DNA from: Streptomyces ruber
GTDB lineage: Bacteria; Actinomycetota; Actinomycetes; Streptomycetales; Streptomycetaceae
NCBI RefSeq assembly: GCF_014648075.1
Contig: NZ_BMQK01000010.1
Span: forward strand, 1 to 64,000
Length of the DNA stretch: 64,000 nt
Direction: 5' to 3'
Shown: positions 8,944-19,500 of the stretch, piece by piece
How the letters are laid out: each line of letters begins with the position of its first letter
Position numbering within the stretch: position 1 is the stretch's first letter
Translations under genes and position numbers: made by a program
The notes under the pieces: model-generated
What the model was told of the DNA's origin: nothing
The model's input: only the letters and a program-made list of their open reading frames with translations
The model's database searches: none

Positions 8944-11900
8944 GCCGGTCCTCCTGTGTGGCCGACTGGCTCGGCGTCGCCCTCGGTCCAGGCGACGACG
9001 TAGATCCGTTCGGGCAGCCCCGCGGGGGCCGCCGCCTGACGGCAGCGCACCTCCCGGACACGACCCGCGTGTTCGACCCGCAGCAGGTCCGGGCGGGCGG
9101 AGATGACGCGGTAGTCCCGGGGCCGTCCGCCCAGTCCGGTGCCGCGCTCCTTGGCGACGGCTTCCTTGGCCGCCCAGAAACGGGTGAACCACACGTCTTC
9201 GCCCTCGTCGCCCGCGGCGACGGCACGGGCGAGGAGCTCGCGCTCCTCGGAGCCGCAGGCCGCCGCGACGGCGGCGGCGGACCGGGCGGTGACCTCTTCG
9301 AGGTCGATGCCGCAGGGGCCGCGTCGGGCCAGCGCGACGGCTGCCTCGGCGCTGTGCGCGAGGGAGACGGTGAGACCGGGGCCGATGTCGCGGCCGTGTA
9401 CGCCGGTGACGACCGGGCGGCCGTCGGCGTCGTTGTGCAGGGCGATCTCGGCCGGGTAGATGTCCCCCTCCCCCTCCGCCCACAGCAGGCGGCGCACCGC
9501 GTCCTTGGCGGCGATCCGGCCGAGCAGGTGGCGGCGCCTGCGGGCCGGGGACTGGCTCCCGTAGCGCTCGCGTTCGGCGCCGCCGAGCATGTTGCGCATG
9601 ATCAGCTCGCGGGTGGCGGGGTCGCGCCAGCGCTCGTGGACGAGTGTCCAGCCCTCGGGGCGCGTCTCGGAGAGGGTGCAGCGGCCGGGGAAGCGGTCCA
9701 CCGCGCGGATACCGGGATCGGTGTCGAAACGGCGGTCGGTCCAGCCGGTGCACTCGGCCCGGACCCGGCCCTCGTGGACGAGCTGCATGTCGGCGGTGAC
9801 CGTGGTCGGGGTGACCTCGCGGATCCGGATGTGGCAGTCCAGGGCGGTGCCGGCGGCCGGTTCGGGGCCGTAGAGGCCGATACGGGCCATACCGACCGGG
9901 AAGACGGTGGTGCGCTCGGTGAGGGTGCTCATGACCCAGTAGCCGAGGAGCTGGCCGGCGTTGTCGAGCAGCGCGCCGGGCGCTCCGGGGACGGTGAGCA
10001 CACCGCGTACGTGGCGTTCGCCGAGCGCGGTCAGTTCGGTGACGCCCCGGAAGCGGGGGCCGTGGAACATCCAGCGCTCGGTGTAGAGCTGCTCGGCGGT
10101 CAGCTCCGGAACGCGCTCACCGGCCGGGTCGGCCGGCCACACGGCGGGCGGCGTTCCGGGCCGTTCGGCGAGCTGGAGCACGGCGCCCGCGAAACCGGTG
10201 AGCCGGACCTCGATCCGGTCCGCCCCGAGGCGGCGCACCTCGACCGGCACCTCGGACGCGGGCACGGCCTCGATCCACCTCCGCAGCCGCACCTGGTGCA
10301 CGGCCACCACCCGCTGTCCCGGCACGGCCTGCTCCGCGATGCGCATCAGGTGGTCGATGACGGTGGTCGCGGGCACGACCGGCCACCGGTCGGCGTCGTC
10401 GGGCCAGCCCGGACGCTGCCGGAAGAAGCAGTGGTCGAGGAGGTGGGGCATCTTCTCGACGTCGATGCGGAGGGTGGGGGGCACGGGGGTGAGGGGGGCC
10501 GTGGCCCGGGGACCGGCGGGCCGGGGCGGCACTGCGGCTGTGGGCCGCCGGGTACCTGGCAGCCCGTGGGCCGGGACACGAAGTCCCCGGCGCGGGGTGC
10601 GCGGGGCCCGGCGCGTCGCGTCCAGGAGTTCCCCGGCGACCGCGGCGGTGTCGGTGAGCAGCGCGGCGAGCTCCGCGGCCATGGGGTCGCCCCGGGCGGC
10701 GCGGCCGAGTCGGCCGAGGGCGTCGGAGTGCGGGGCTCCCGCAGCGGCGTCCGCCGTCGGAACGGCGAGCAGGGCGCGTCCGGTGGCGCCGGCGGTGGCG
10801 GAGAGGCTGATCAAGGCGCCGCCGAGGTCGAGCCTCGTCCCGGCGCCGCGCACCGGGCGGGCGGCCGGCCCCGCCGTGGTGGCCGGGGGGTCGAGCGGCG
10901 TGACGTCCGGAGCGGCGCCCTCGGTCCACAGGGCGGTCGTCACCCGGCGGAGCTGGGCGAGGCCGTCGCGGGAGGTGGAGTGCGCGGGGACCACCAGGCG
11001 GTCCCGGCCCTCGAGGGTGTTGTCGACGAGGGAGCCCAGCCGGCCCGCGCCCAGGGTGAGGAAGGCGCGGAAGCCCGCCGCGTACATCCGGAGGATCAGC
11101 TCGCGGAAGCGGACCGGTTCGAGGAGGTGGCGTACGAACAGGTCACGGACCGCCTCCGGTGCGGCGGGGAAGGGCGCGGCGGTGGTCGCCGACCACAGGG
11201 GCGTGTGGGGGACGTGCACGCCGTACCGGTCGGCCGCCTCGCGGATCGGGTCCAGGTACGGGGCGAGCATCGGGGTGTGGAAGCCGGAGCGGAAGGGCAG
11301 CACCTGCGCGATGACGCCCTCGGCGCGGAAGGCGCCGACCAGTCCGGCGACGGCCTCCTCGGGGCCGCAGATCATCGACTGACCGGGGGCGTTGTCGTGG
11401 CTGAGGACGACGTCCTCACGGCCGGCGAGCCGGTGCAGGACCTGGTCGGCGGCGGTGCCGAGGACGGCGTAGGCCACGCCGGGCACGCGCAGCGCGTCCG
11501 GGTCGAAGCCGGCCAGGAAGGCGTCCACCTCCTCCGGGGCGTGCACCCCGGCCGCCGCCATCGCGGTCCACTCCCCCACGCTGTGGCCCGCCACGGCGTC
11601 GGGCACCACGTCCAGGCTGCGGAGCGCGGTGTCGAGCAGGCGGCCCAGCCGGAAGACGGCGGCACCGTGCCGGCCCACGTCGCCGACCCGGGTGGCCCCG
11701 TCGTGGGACCAGTCCAGGCCGAGGCGGGCGGCGAGTTCGTCCACCCTCGGGGTGAACTCGGCCTCCAGTCCGGGGAAGACGAAGGCGGTGCGCCCGCCGG
11801 CCCGGCCGAGCACCGGGCGCGGGGTGAACCACACGTCGTTGCGGCCGCGCCAGGGTTCGCCCCTGGCGACCGCCTTGCGGGCCACCCGCAGCCGGCGGGC

Positions 11901-13595
11901 GGTGGGGTCGACGATGCCGAGCCGTACCGGGCGCGCGTCGGCCACGCCGATCCCCGGCAGGCCCGCGGCGAGCACCGCGCCGTCCTCGGCGGCGAGTTGA
12001 GCGGCCAGTTCCTCAGGACTCCCGGCGGCGAGGCGCAGCACGCGCTCCGGTTCGGCGACGGTCACCCGCGGGCGGCGGGCACGGGCCGCCGCCGCGGGCT
12101 GTTCGAGGACGACGTGCGCGTTGATGCCGCCGAAGCCGAAGGCGTTGACGGCGGCCCGGCGCGGGGCACCGCCGGCCGGCTCGTCCCAGGGGCGGGCCGT
12201 GGCCAGTGTGGTGAACCGCGTCTCCGCGAGTGCCGGGTTGGGGTCGTCGCAGTGCAGGGTGGGCGGGAGCGTCCCGTGGTGCAGGGCGAGCACGGCCTTG
12301 ATCAGACCGGCCGCCCCGGCGGCCGGCATGGTGTGCCCGATCTGCGACTTGACCGAGCCGATGACCGCACGCCCCGCAGGATCCGCACATCCCGCGGAGC
12401 CCGCGGAGCCCGCGGAGCCCGCGGAGCCGAACACCTCGGCCACCGTCGCGAGTTCGGCGCGGTCGCCCGCGGCGGTGGCGGTGCCGTGGGCCTCCAGGAG
12501 CTGCAGCGCGTCGGCGGCGCGCGGGTCGAGCCCGGCGGCCCGCCACGCCTGGCGCACGGCACGGATCTGGCCGCCCGGGTGGGGGGTGAACAGGCTCGCG
12601 GAGCGGCCGTCACCGGCCACTCCGGTGCCGCGGAGCACCGCGTAGATCCGGTCGCCGTCGCGCTGGGCGTCCGCGAGCCGCTTGAGGACGACCACGCCGG
12701 TGCCCTCGCCGATCAGGACGCCGTCCGCGTCCCGGTGCAGCGGGCGGCTGCGCTCGCTCGGGGAGAGCGCGCCCAGCTGCGTGAAGACGCTCCACAGGGT
12801 GAGGTCGTGGCAGTGGTGCACCCCGCCCGCGAGCATCACGTCGCAGCGCCCGGAGGCGAGTTCGCGCACCGCGTGGTCGACGGCGACCAGCGAGGAGGCG
12901 CAGGCCGCGTCCACGGTGTACGCGGGTCCGCGCAGGTCGAGCCGGTTGGCGATGCGGGAGGCGACCAGGTTGGGCACCAGGCCGATCGCGGACTCCGGTT
13001 CCTCGGGCCCCAGCCGTTCGCAGAACCCGGCGCGTACCGCCTCCAGTTGCGCCTCGCCGAGCTGCGGGGCCAGCTCGCGCAGGGTGTGCACGAGCTGGTT
13101 GGCGGTGCGCACCCGCTGGTCGAGGCGGACCAGGCCCGGCGTGAGGTAGCCGCCGCGGCCGAGCACGACGCCGGCCCGTTCGCGGCGGGCGGGCAGCACC
13201 GACCCGCCTCCCGCGTCCAGGAGGGCGCGGTACGCCACGTCGAGCGCGATGAGCTGGTCCGGGTCGGTGCCGGGCACCGACTTGGGCATCATCCCGAAAC
13301 GGACCGGGTCGAACTCGGCGCCGCCGTCCACGAACCCGCCGCGGCGGCAGTAGAAGCGGTCGCTGTACCGGCCGGCGGCCCGGGCGGACGGGTCGTGGAA
13401 CAGCGGGTCCCAGCGGTCGGCGGGCACCTCGGTGACCGAGTCCACGCCGTGCGCGATGTTGTGCCAGTAGGTGGCCAGGTCGGGGGCGCCGGGGAGGAGG
13501 ACCTCCATGCCGACGACGGCGGCCGGCTGCTGCCGCGCCCCCGGCCCGGCGGGGGGAGGTACGGGCATGGCGTCGGACGTCACCGGGCTCACCAC
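8940..13595 (-). CDS. Iterative synthase with KS-AT-DH-PPTase domains (PUFA/enediyne-like)
   Basis: A 1551-residue multidomain protein. The ketosynthase occupies about residues 25-490, with the active-site Cys in DAACASS (about 231) and histidines in EAHGTAT and IGHT. An acyltransferase follows (about 610-880, GHSVGE). A double-hotdog dehydratase-like region at about 1040-1310 has HLLDH where HxxxGxxxxP-type enzymes have their histidine. A C-terminal Sfp-type phosphopantetheinyl transferase ends the protein (GIDLEE, WAAKEAVAK). The GTG start overlaps the stop of the upstream synthase (start at 13595 or 13592; ATG 13568 is an alternative). Integrated PPTases are typical of enediyne and some PUFA-like synthases. 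It probably acts with the larger partner as one iterative complex. Confidence 0.88.
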   Translation of the reverse strand: MVSPVTSDAMPVPPPAGPGARQQPAAVVGMEVLLPGAPDLATYWHNIAHGVDSVTEVPADRWDPLFHDPSARAAGRYSDRFYCRRGGFVDGGAEFDPVRFGMMPKSVPGTDPDQLIALDVAYRALLDAGGGSVLPARRERAGVVLGRGGYLTPGLVRLDQRVRTANQLVHTLRELAPQLGEAQLEAVRAGFCERLGPEEPESAIGLVPNLVASRIANRLDLRGPAYTVDAACASSLVAVDHAVRELASGRCDVMLAGGVHHCHDLTLWSVFTQLGALSPSERSRPLHRDADGVLIGEGTGVVVLKRLADAQRDGDRIYAVLRGTGVAGDGRSASLFTPHPGGQIRAVRQAWRAAGLDPRAADALQLLEAHGTATAAGDRAELATVAEVFGSAGSAGSAGSAGCADPAGRAVIGSVKSQIGHTMPAAGAAGLIKAVLALHHGTLPPTLHCDDPNPALAETRFTTLATARPWDEPAGGAPRRAAVNAFGFGGINAHVVLEQPAAAARARRPRVTVAEPERVLRLAAGSPEELAAQLAAEDGAVLAAGLPGIGVADARPVRLGIVDPTARRLRVARKAVARGEPWRGRNDVWFTPRPVLGRAGGRTAFVFPGLEAEFTPRVDELAARLGLDWSHDGATRVGDVGRHGAAVFRLGRLLDTALRSLDVVPDAVAGHSVGEWTAMAAAGVHAPEEVDAFLAGFDPDALRVPGVAYAVLGTAADQVLHRLAGREDVVLSHDNAPGQSMICGPEEAVAGLVGAFRAEGVIAQVLPFRSGFHTPMLAPYLDPIREAADRYGVHVPHTPLWSATTAAPFPAAPEAVRDLFVRHLLEPVRFRELILRMYAAGFRAFLTLGAGRLGSLVDNTLEGRDRLVVPAHSTSRDGLAQLRRVTTALWTEGAAPDVTPLDPPATTAGPAARPVRGAGTRLDLGGALISLSATAGATGRALLAVPTADAAAGAPHSDALGRLGRAARGDPMAAELAALLTDTAAVAGELLDATRRAPRTPRRGLRVPAHGLPGTRRPTAAVPPRPAGPRATAPLTPVPPTLRIDVEKMPHLLDHCFFRQRPGWPDDADRWPVVPATTVIDHLMRIAEQAVPGQRVVAVHQVRLRRWIEAVPASEVPVEVRRLGADRIEVRLTGFAGAVLQLAERPGTPPAVWPADPAGERVPELTAEQLYTERWMFHGPRFRGVTELTALGERHVRGVLTVPGAPGALLDNAGQLLGYWVMSTLTERTTVFPVGMARIGLYGPEPAAGTALDCHIRIREVTPTTVTADMQLVHEGRVRAECTGWTDRRFDTDPGIRAVDRFPGRCTLSETRPEGWTLVHERWRDPATRELIMRNMLGGAERERYGSQSPARRRRHLLGRIAAKDAVRRLLWAEGEGDIYPAEIALHNDADGRPVVTGVHGRDIGPGLTVSLAHSAEAAVALARRGPCGIDLEEVTARSAAAVAAACGSEERELLARAVAAGDEGEDVWFTRFWAAKEAVAKERGTGLGGRPRDYRVISARPDLLRVEHAGRVREVRCRQAAAPAGLPERIYVVAWTEGDAEPVGHTGGPA

Positions 13596-16500
13596 CCGGA
13601 GGCGGTGTAGACGACGGTGTGCTCGTCCGGGGCGCCGTGGGCGAGTTCGCGCAGCAGGCTGAGCGGGCCCTCGTCCGGGTCGATCAGCCCGATGCCGCGT
13701 GCCGCGTAGGAGCGCATCAGCTCCGCGCCGACCATGCCGCCGCCGCTCTCGGCGGCCGCCCAGGGGCCCCAGTGCACGGTCAGGCCGCGCCGCTCGGCGC
13801 CGGACCAGCGGCGGCCCAGCTCCTCCAGGGCGTCGTTGGCGCTCGCGTAGTCGCTCTGGCCGCGGTTGCCGAGGGCGGCGGCGAGGGAGCCGAAGAGGAC
13901 CGCGAAGCGCGGGCTCACCGGCAGCCGGTCCACCGCGTCGAGGACGGTGCGGGCACCGTCGGCCTTGGTGGCGAAGACGCGGGCGAAGGACTCCGGGCTC
14001 TTCTCCGCGATCAGCCTGTCCTCGATGATCCCGGCCGCGTGGACGATGCCGTCGAGCCGTCCGTACCGGGCGTACACCTGCTTGACGGCGGCGTCGACCG
14101 CCTCGGCGTCCAGCACGTCCACCCGCCGGTACTCGGCCTCGCCGCCCAGTTCGCGCAGGTCGGCGAGAGTGGCGCGGACCTCGCGCTCGGCGAGCAGCGC
14201 GGAGACGCGGCGCTCGGTCGCGGCGGGGGTGGTGGTGAGCTGCGCGGCGAGCAGGGCGCCGCGCAGTGCGGCGCGGTCGGTGGCCCCGGCCGTGGCCGGG
14301 TCCTCGGCCGCCGAGGGTTCCGGGGTGCGTCCGAAGAGGACCAGGCGGCAGCGGGCGGCGGAGGCGAGGGTACGGGCGAAGCGGGCGGTGATGCCCCGGG
14401 CGCCGCCCACCAGGAGGACCACCGACTCGTGGTCGAGCCCGGCGGCCTCGGCCACGGCGGCGCCGTCACCGGCCGGTCCCGCGCCGCTGGTGGCGATCGC
14501 GCCGAGCGGGGCGGGCCGCAGCCGGAGGGCGCGGCGTCGGCCGCCGGCGTCGAGGAGCACCACCGGCTCGTCCTCGGGGGCGGCGAGTTCGGCGAAGAGG
14601 GCGCGGGCGGCCTCGGCGGCGCCCGCGCCGTCCGGGAGTTCGGCCAGGGTGGCGCGGATCCCGGGGTACTCGCGGGCCACCGAGCGGAAGAAGCCGCGCA
14701 GTCCGCTGGGTTCCCCGGCGCCCCGCCGGTCGGCGGCGAGCAGGCGGCGCGGGCCCGCCGCGAGGATCGACCGGTAGAGCGGGAAGGCGGCGGGCAGCAC
14801 GGGGCCGCCGGCGTCCAGCGGCGTCAGGTGCACCACCGTCTCGGCGCCCGCGGCGGGCAGTTCGCCCTCGGGGCCGCCGGAGCCGCCGGGACCGCCGGGG
14901 CGTTCGGGACCGCCGGGGCCGTCCGGAAGAAGTTCGGCCTCGATGCCGGCCTCCGCCAGCAGCGCGGCCAGCTCGTCGGCGGTCTCGCCGCCGCCTATCA
15001 GCTGTACCCGGCCGCCGGGCTCGGGCGTTGCGGTGACCGGCTCCAGGACGCGTTCGGCGAAGACCAGCCGCCGCGGGGCGGTGATCACGGGCTGCGGTCC
15101 GTCGACGGCGGTGGAACCGGACGCGGGAGCGGGGCCGGAGACCCGGGAGGCATCGGGGACCGGAGCGGGACCCGAGACGGCAGCGGTGCCGCGGACCGGA
15201 GCGGAACCGGAGACCGGAGCGGAACCCAGGACGGCAGCGGTGCCACGCACCGGAGCGGAACCGGAGACCGGAGCGGAACCCAGGACGGCAGCGGTGCCAC
15301 GCACCGGAGCGGAACCGGAGACCGGAGCGAGGGCCGCGGCGGGCGCGGGGCCCGAGCCGAGGGCGGCTTCGAGGAGTTGGCCGAGCTCGGCGACGGTACG
15401 GGCGCCGCTGAGCGCCTCGATCTCGGCCCCGGCGGTGTCCGGCACGAGGCGGGCGCCGAGCTCACCGGCGATCTCGGTGCGTTTGATGGAGTCGATGCCG
15501 AGGTCGGCCTCCAGGTCCAGGTCCGGCTCCAGCATGTCCACCGGGTAGCCGGTGCGCTCGGCGACCACGTCGAGGACGGTGTCCAGGACCGGGAGGCCCG
15601 GGGCGGCGGGCACGGTCGGCGCGGTGGCCGGCGACGGCATGGTGACCGGGGCGCTGTGCGCCGCCGCGGGGGCCGTATGCGCCGCAGGTGTCACCTGCGC
15701 GGTCATCTGCTCCGTACCGGCGGGCGGTTCGGGCGGCGCTCCCAGGTAGGAGAGGAGGACGTCGCGCTGGGCGGACACCATCTCCCGGCTGCCGCGGAGG
15801 AATTCCGCGATCAGCGCTTCGGGACCGGCGGCCGGTACGGAGGGGTGCTGGGGGTCGGACACGGTGGACTCCGTCACGGGTCGGGCGGGACGCAGTGCGT
15901 GTGGGGGGAAGGTGCCGTCGGCGCGGCGCAGCAGATGGCCGTCGACGGTGAAGCCGGCCCGCCGGACGGCGGTGGCGGTGGCCGGGTCGGCGGTGTCACG
16001 GCCGGTGAACAGGGGCCGGGTGCGCAGCTCGGCGCCGCCGACGGCGAGCCGGGCGAGCGCGGTGAGGAAGCCGGGCAGTCCGGCGTCGCGGCCGTCCTCC
16101 AGGGGGACGGTGCGGTGGGGCCGGTCCCCCAGCACGTCGGCCACCAGCCGGCTCAGCACCCGACCGGGTCCGGCCTCGACGAAGACCCTGGCCCCGGCCG
16201 CGTACATCGCCTCGATCTGCTCGGCGAAGCGGACCGGTGAGCCGATCTGGGCGGCGAGTTCGGCGCGGATGCCCTCGGCGTCCCGCGGGTAGGGGGCCGC
16301 GGTGCGGTTGGCCCAGACCGGGAAGGCCGGGGCGGGCAGGTCGAGGGCGGCGAGGTGGGCGCCGAAGTCCTCGTCCGCGCCGGCGAGCAGCGGACTGTGG
16401 AAGGCGCAGGCCACATCGAGCGGCCGGGCGGTGCACCCGGCGTCCCTCAGGTGCGTGACCGCCGCGGCGACCGCCTCGCCCGGGCCCGAGACGACCGTCT

Positions 16501-19500
16501 GGGCGGGCGAGTTGTGGTTGGCGGCCACCACGTCGCGGTCCAGCCCCGCGAGCCGCAGCACCTCCTCGACGCGTTCGGCGGGGGCGCCGATCGCGGCCAT
16601 GGTGCCCGCGTCGCCCTTTGGGACCCGGCCGAGTACGGCCCGGGCGCGGGCGGCGCTGGCGGCGAGCAGTTCGTCGGGGGTGAGCACGCCGGCCGCGGCG
16701 AGCGCGGCGAGTTCGCCGTAGCTGTGCCCGCCGGCCATCGCGGGGCGCACGCCGAGACGGCCGAGCAGTTCGGTGACGGCGAGCGCGGTGATGCCGAGGG
16801 CGGGCTGTGCCACGGCGGTGTCGGTGATCCGGGCCCGGGCGCGGGCGGCGGTCCCGTCGTCGAACGCGGCGGGCGGGAAGAGCATGTCGGCCCAGCGGGC
16901 GCCGAGGTGGAGGTGGCGGTGGAGCTCGGGGAAGGCGACGAACAGCGGCGCGAGCATTCCGGGGCGCTGGCTGCCCTGGCCGGGGAAGAGCAGCGCGAGC
17001 CGTCCGTCGCGGACCTCCCGCGGTACGGCGCGCGCGAGATGGATGCCGTCGGCGGGGGCGTCCTCGCCCTCGGCGGCGCGGCGCAGCAGCCCGGGCAGCT
17101 CCTGCAGGGTGGGGGCGACGACCGCGACGCGTACGGGCTCGCCGCGTGCCCCGGCCCGGTCGGCGCGCTGCGCGGCGTGCCGGGCGAAGTCGCGCAGCCG
17201 GCTGCGGCCGCCGTCCCGCTCGATCAGGGTCAGGAGGGCGCGGACCGCCTCGGCGGCGGCCTCCTCGTCACGGCCGCGGAAGGTGAACAGCTCGGCCGGC
17301 CAGACGTCGAGGGCGTGCGCGGCGGGCGCCTGGTCGTAAGCGCGCAGGACGACGTGGAAGTTGGTGCCGCCGAAGCCGAAGGCGCTGACGCCCGCGATCC
17401 GGCCGGCCGGTCCGGCGGTCCAGGGGGCGGCGGAGGTGTGGAAGACGAAGGGGCCGGCCGTCGCGTCCCGGGCCGGGCCGGGGTCGCTCAGGTGCAGGGT
17501 GGGCGGCTTGACGCCGTGGTACAGCGCGAGGGTGGTCTTGATCAGCCCGGCGAGTCCCGCGGCGCACTTGGTGTGCCCTATCTGTGATTTGACCGATCCG
17601 ATGGCGCAGGAGCCGGGGGCCGCACCGTGCTCGGCGAACACCTCCGTCAGGGTGGCGAGTTCGGTGCGGTCGCCGACGACGGTGCCGGTGCCGTGGGCCT
17701 CGATCAGACCGACCTCGGCCGGGGAGACCCGGGCGTTCGCGTAGGCGCGGGTCAGGGCGGCGCGCTGGCCCCCGGGTGCGGGCGCGGTCAGGCCGAGGGC
17801 GCGGCCGTCGCCGGCGCTGCCGACGCCGTCGATGACGGCGTAGATCCGGTCGCCGTCGCGTTCGGCGTCGGCCAGGCGCTTGAGCGCCACGCAGGCGACG
17901 CCCTCGCCGAGGGCGATGCCGTCGGCGCTCGCGTCGAAGGGGGCGGAGCGGCCGGAGGGCGAGAGCGCGTGCACCGAGGAGAAGAGCAGGTAGTCGTTGA
18001 TGCCGTTGTGCAGGTCGGCGCCGCCGCACAGCACCAGGTCGCTGGTGCCGGTGGTGAGTTCCTTGCAGGCGGCGTCCACGGCGGTGAGCGAGGAGGCGCA
18101 GGCCGCGTCGACGGTGTAGTTGGCACCGCCGAGGTCGAGCCGGTTGGCGATGCGCCCGGCGATGACGTTGGCGAGCATGCCGGGGAAGGAGTCCTCGGTC
18201 AGCTCCGGCAGCTGCTCCGCCAGCTCCGGCGGCAGGGCGCCCAGGTAGGCGGGCAGTACGGCGCGCAGGGTGGTGGCGTTGGCGAGGTCGCTGCCCGCCT
18301 CGGCGCCGAAGATCACCGAGGTGCGGCGGTGGTCGGCGTCCGGTCTCTCGTACCCGGCGTCGGCGAGCGCGCGGCGGGCCGCCTCCAGGGCGAGCAGCTG
18401 TACGGGTTCGATGCTGGGCAGCGAGGCGGGCGGGATGCCGTGGCGCAGGGGGTCGAAGGGGATGCGCGGCAGGAAACCGCCCCAGCGGGACGGGGTGTGT
18501 CCGCCGTCGCCGTCCGGGGCGTAGTAGAGCTCCTGGTCCCAGCGGTCGGCGGGCACCTCGGTGACGCTGTCGGTGCCGGCGACCACGTTGGCCCAGAACT
18601 CGCCGAGGTCGTGGGCGCCGGGGAACATCGCGGCCATGCCGACCACGGCGATGCGCAGCGGCGCGGGTGCCTCCTCTGCGGCGGGGACGCCCGCGGCGGC
18701 GCGCTCGGCGAGGTGGGCGGCGGCGCCCTCGGTGACGTCCCGGTGCAGGGCGGCGATCGTGGTGGTCCTCGTGCGCAGCACGCTGACCTCGCCGGCCATG
18801 AACATGCCCGCGGCGCTCTGGCGGTCCTCGTCCACCGTGCGCAGTGCGTCGCCGACCCGCTCGACGCCCTTGGCGGCGATACGGAGCCGGCCGACGGTGA
18901 AGCGCTCCAGGCGGTCCCGGATCTCGCGGTCCGGCACGCCCCGGGCGGTGAGTTCCGCGCGCAGCGCGGCGAAGTCGCGGGTGACGTCGCCGGCGGCGCA
19001 GCGGGTGGCGTGGCCGGGCGCGGTCTCCAGGAGATCGGTGCGCTCGGCGGCGAGGACCCGCCGCTGGAAGAGCGGCCGGATGGCGCCCGTGCCGACCGCC
19101 TCGGCGGTGAACAGATAGGCGGTCCCCATCAGTACGCCGAAGCCCGCGCCCGCCTCGGTCAGCGGGGCGGCGACGGTCGCGGCCATGGCGGCGGACCGGG
19201 CGTCGTGGACACCGCCCGCGAAGAGCACGGTCAGCTCCGCGGCCGCCGCGGGACCCTGTTCGGTGAGCCACTCGCACAGCACCTCGGTCTGCGCCTCCCA
19301 AAGGGGGAAGCTGTTGCGGGGGCCGATGTGACCGCCGCACTCGGCGCCCTCGAGGACGAACCGGCGGGCGCCCGCGGCGAGGAACTGCCGCAGCAGCCCG
19401 GGCGAGGGCACGTGCAGGAACGCCGGGATGCCCTCCGCCTCCAGGGCGGCGGCCTGCGCGGGACGGCCGCCCGCGATGATCGCGTGGCTGGGCCGCAGTT

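Noticed and set aside
8958..13610. 1550-residue plus-strand frame
   Set aside because: It is the exact antisense shadow of the KS-AT-DH-PPTase gene, an effect of high third-position GC.
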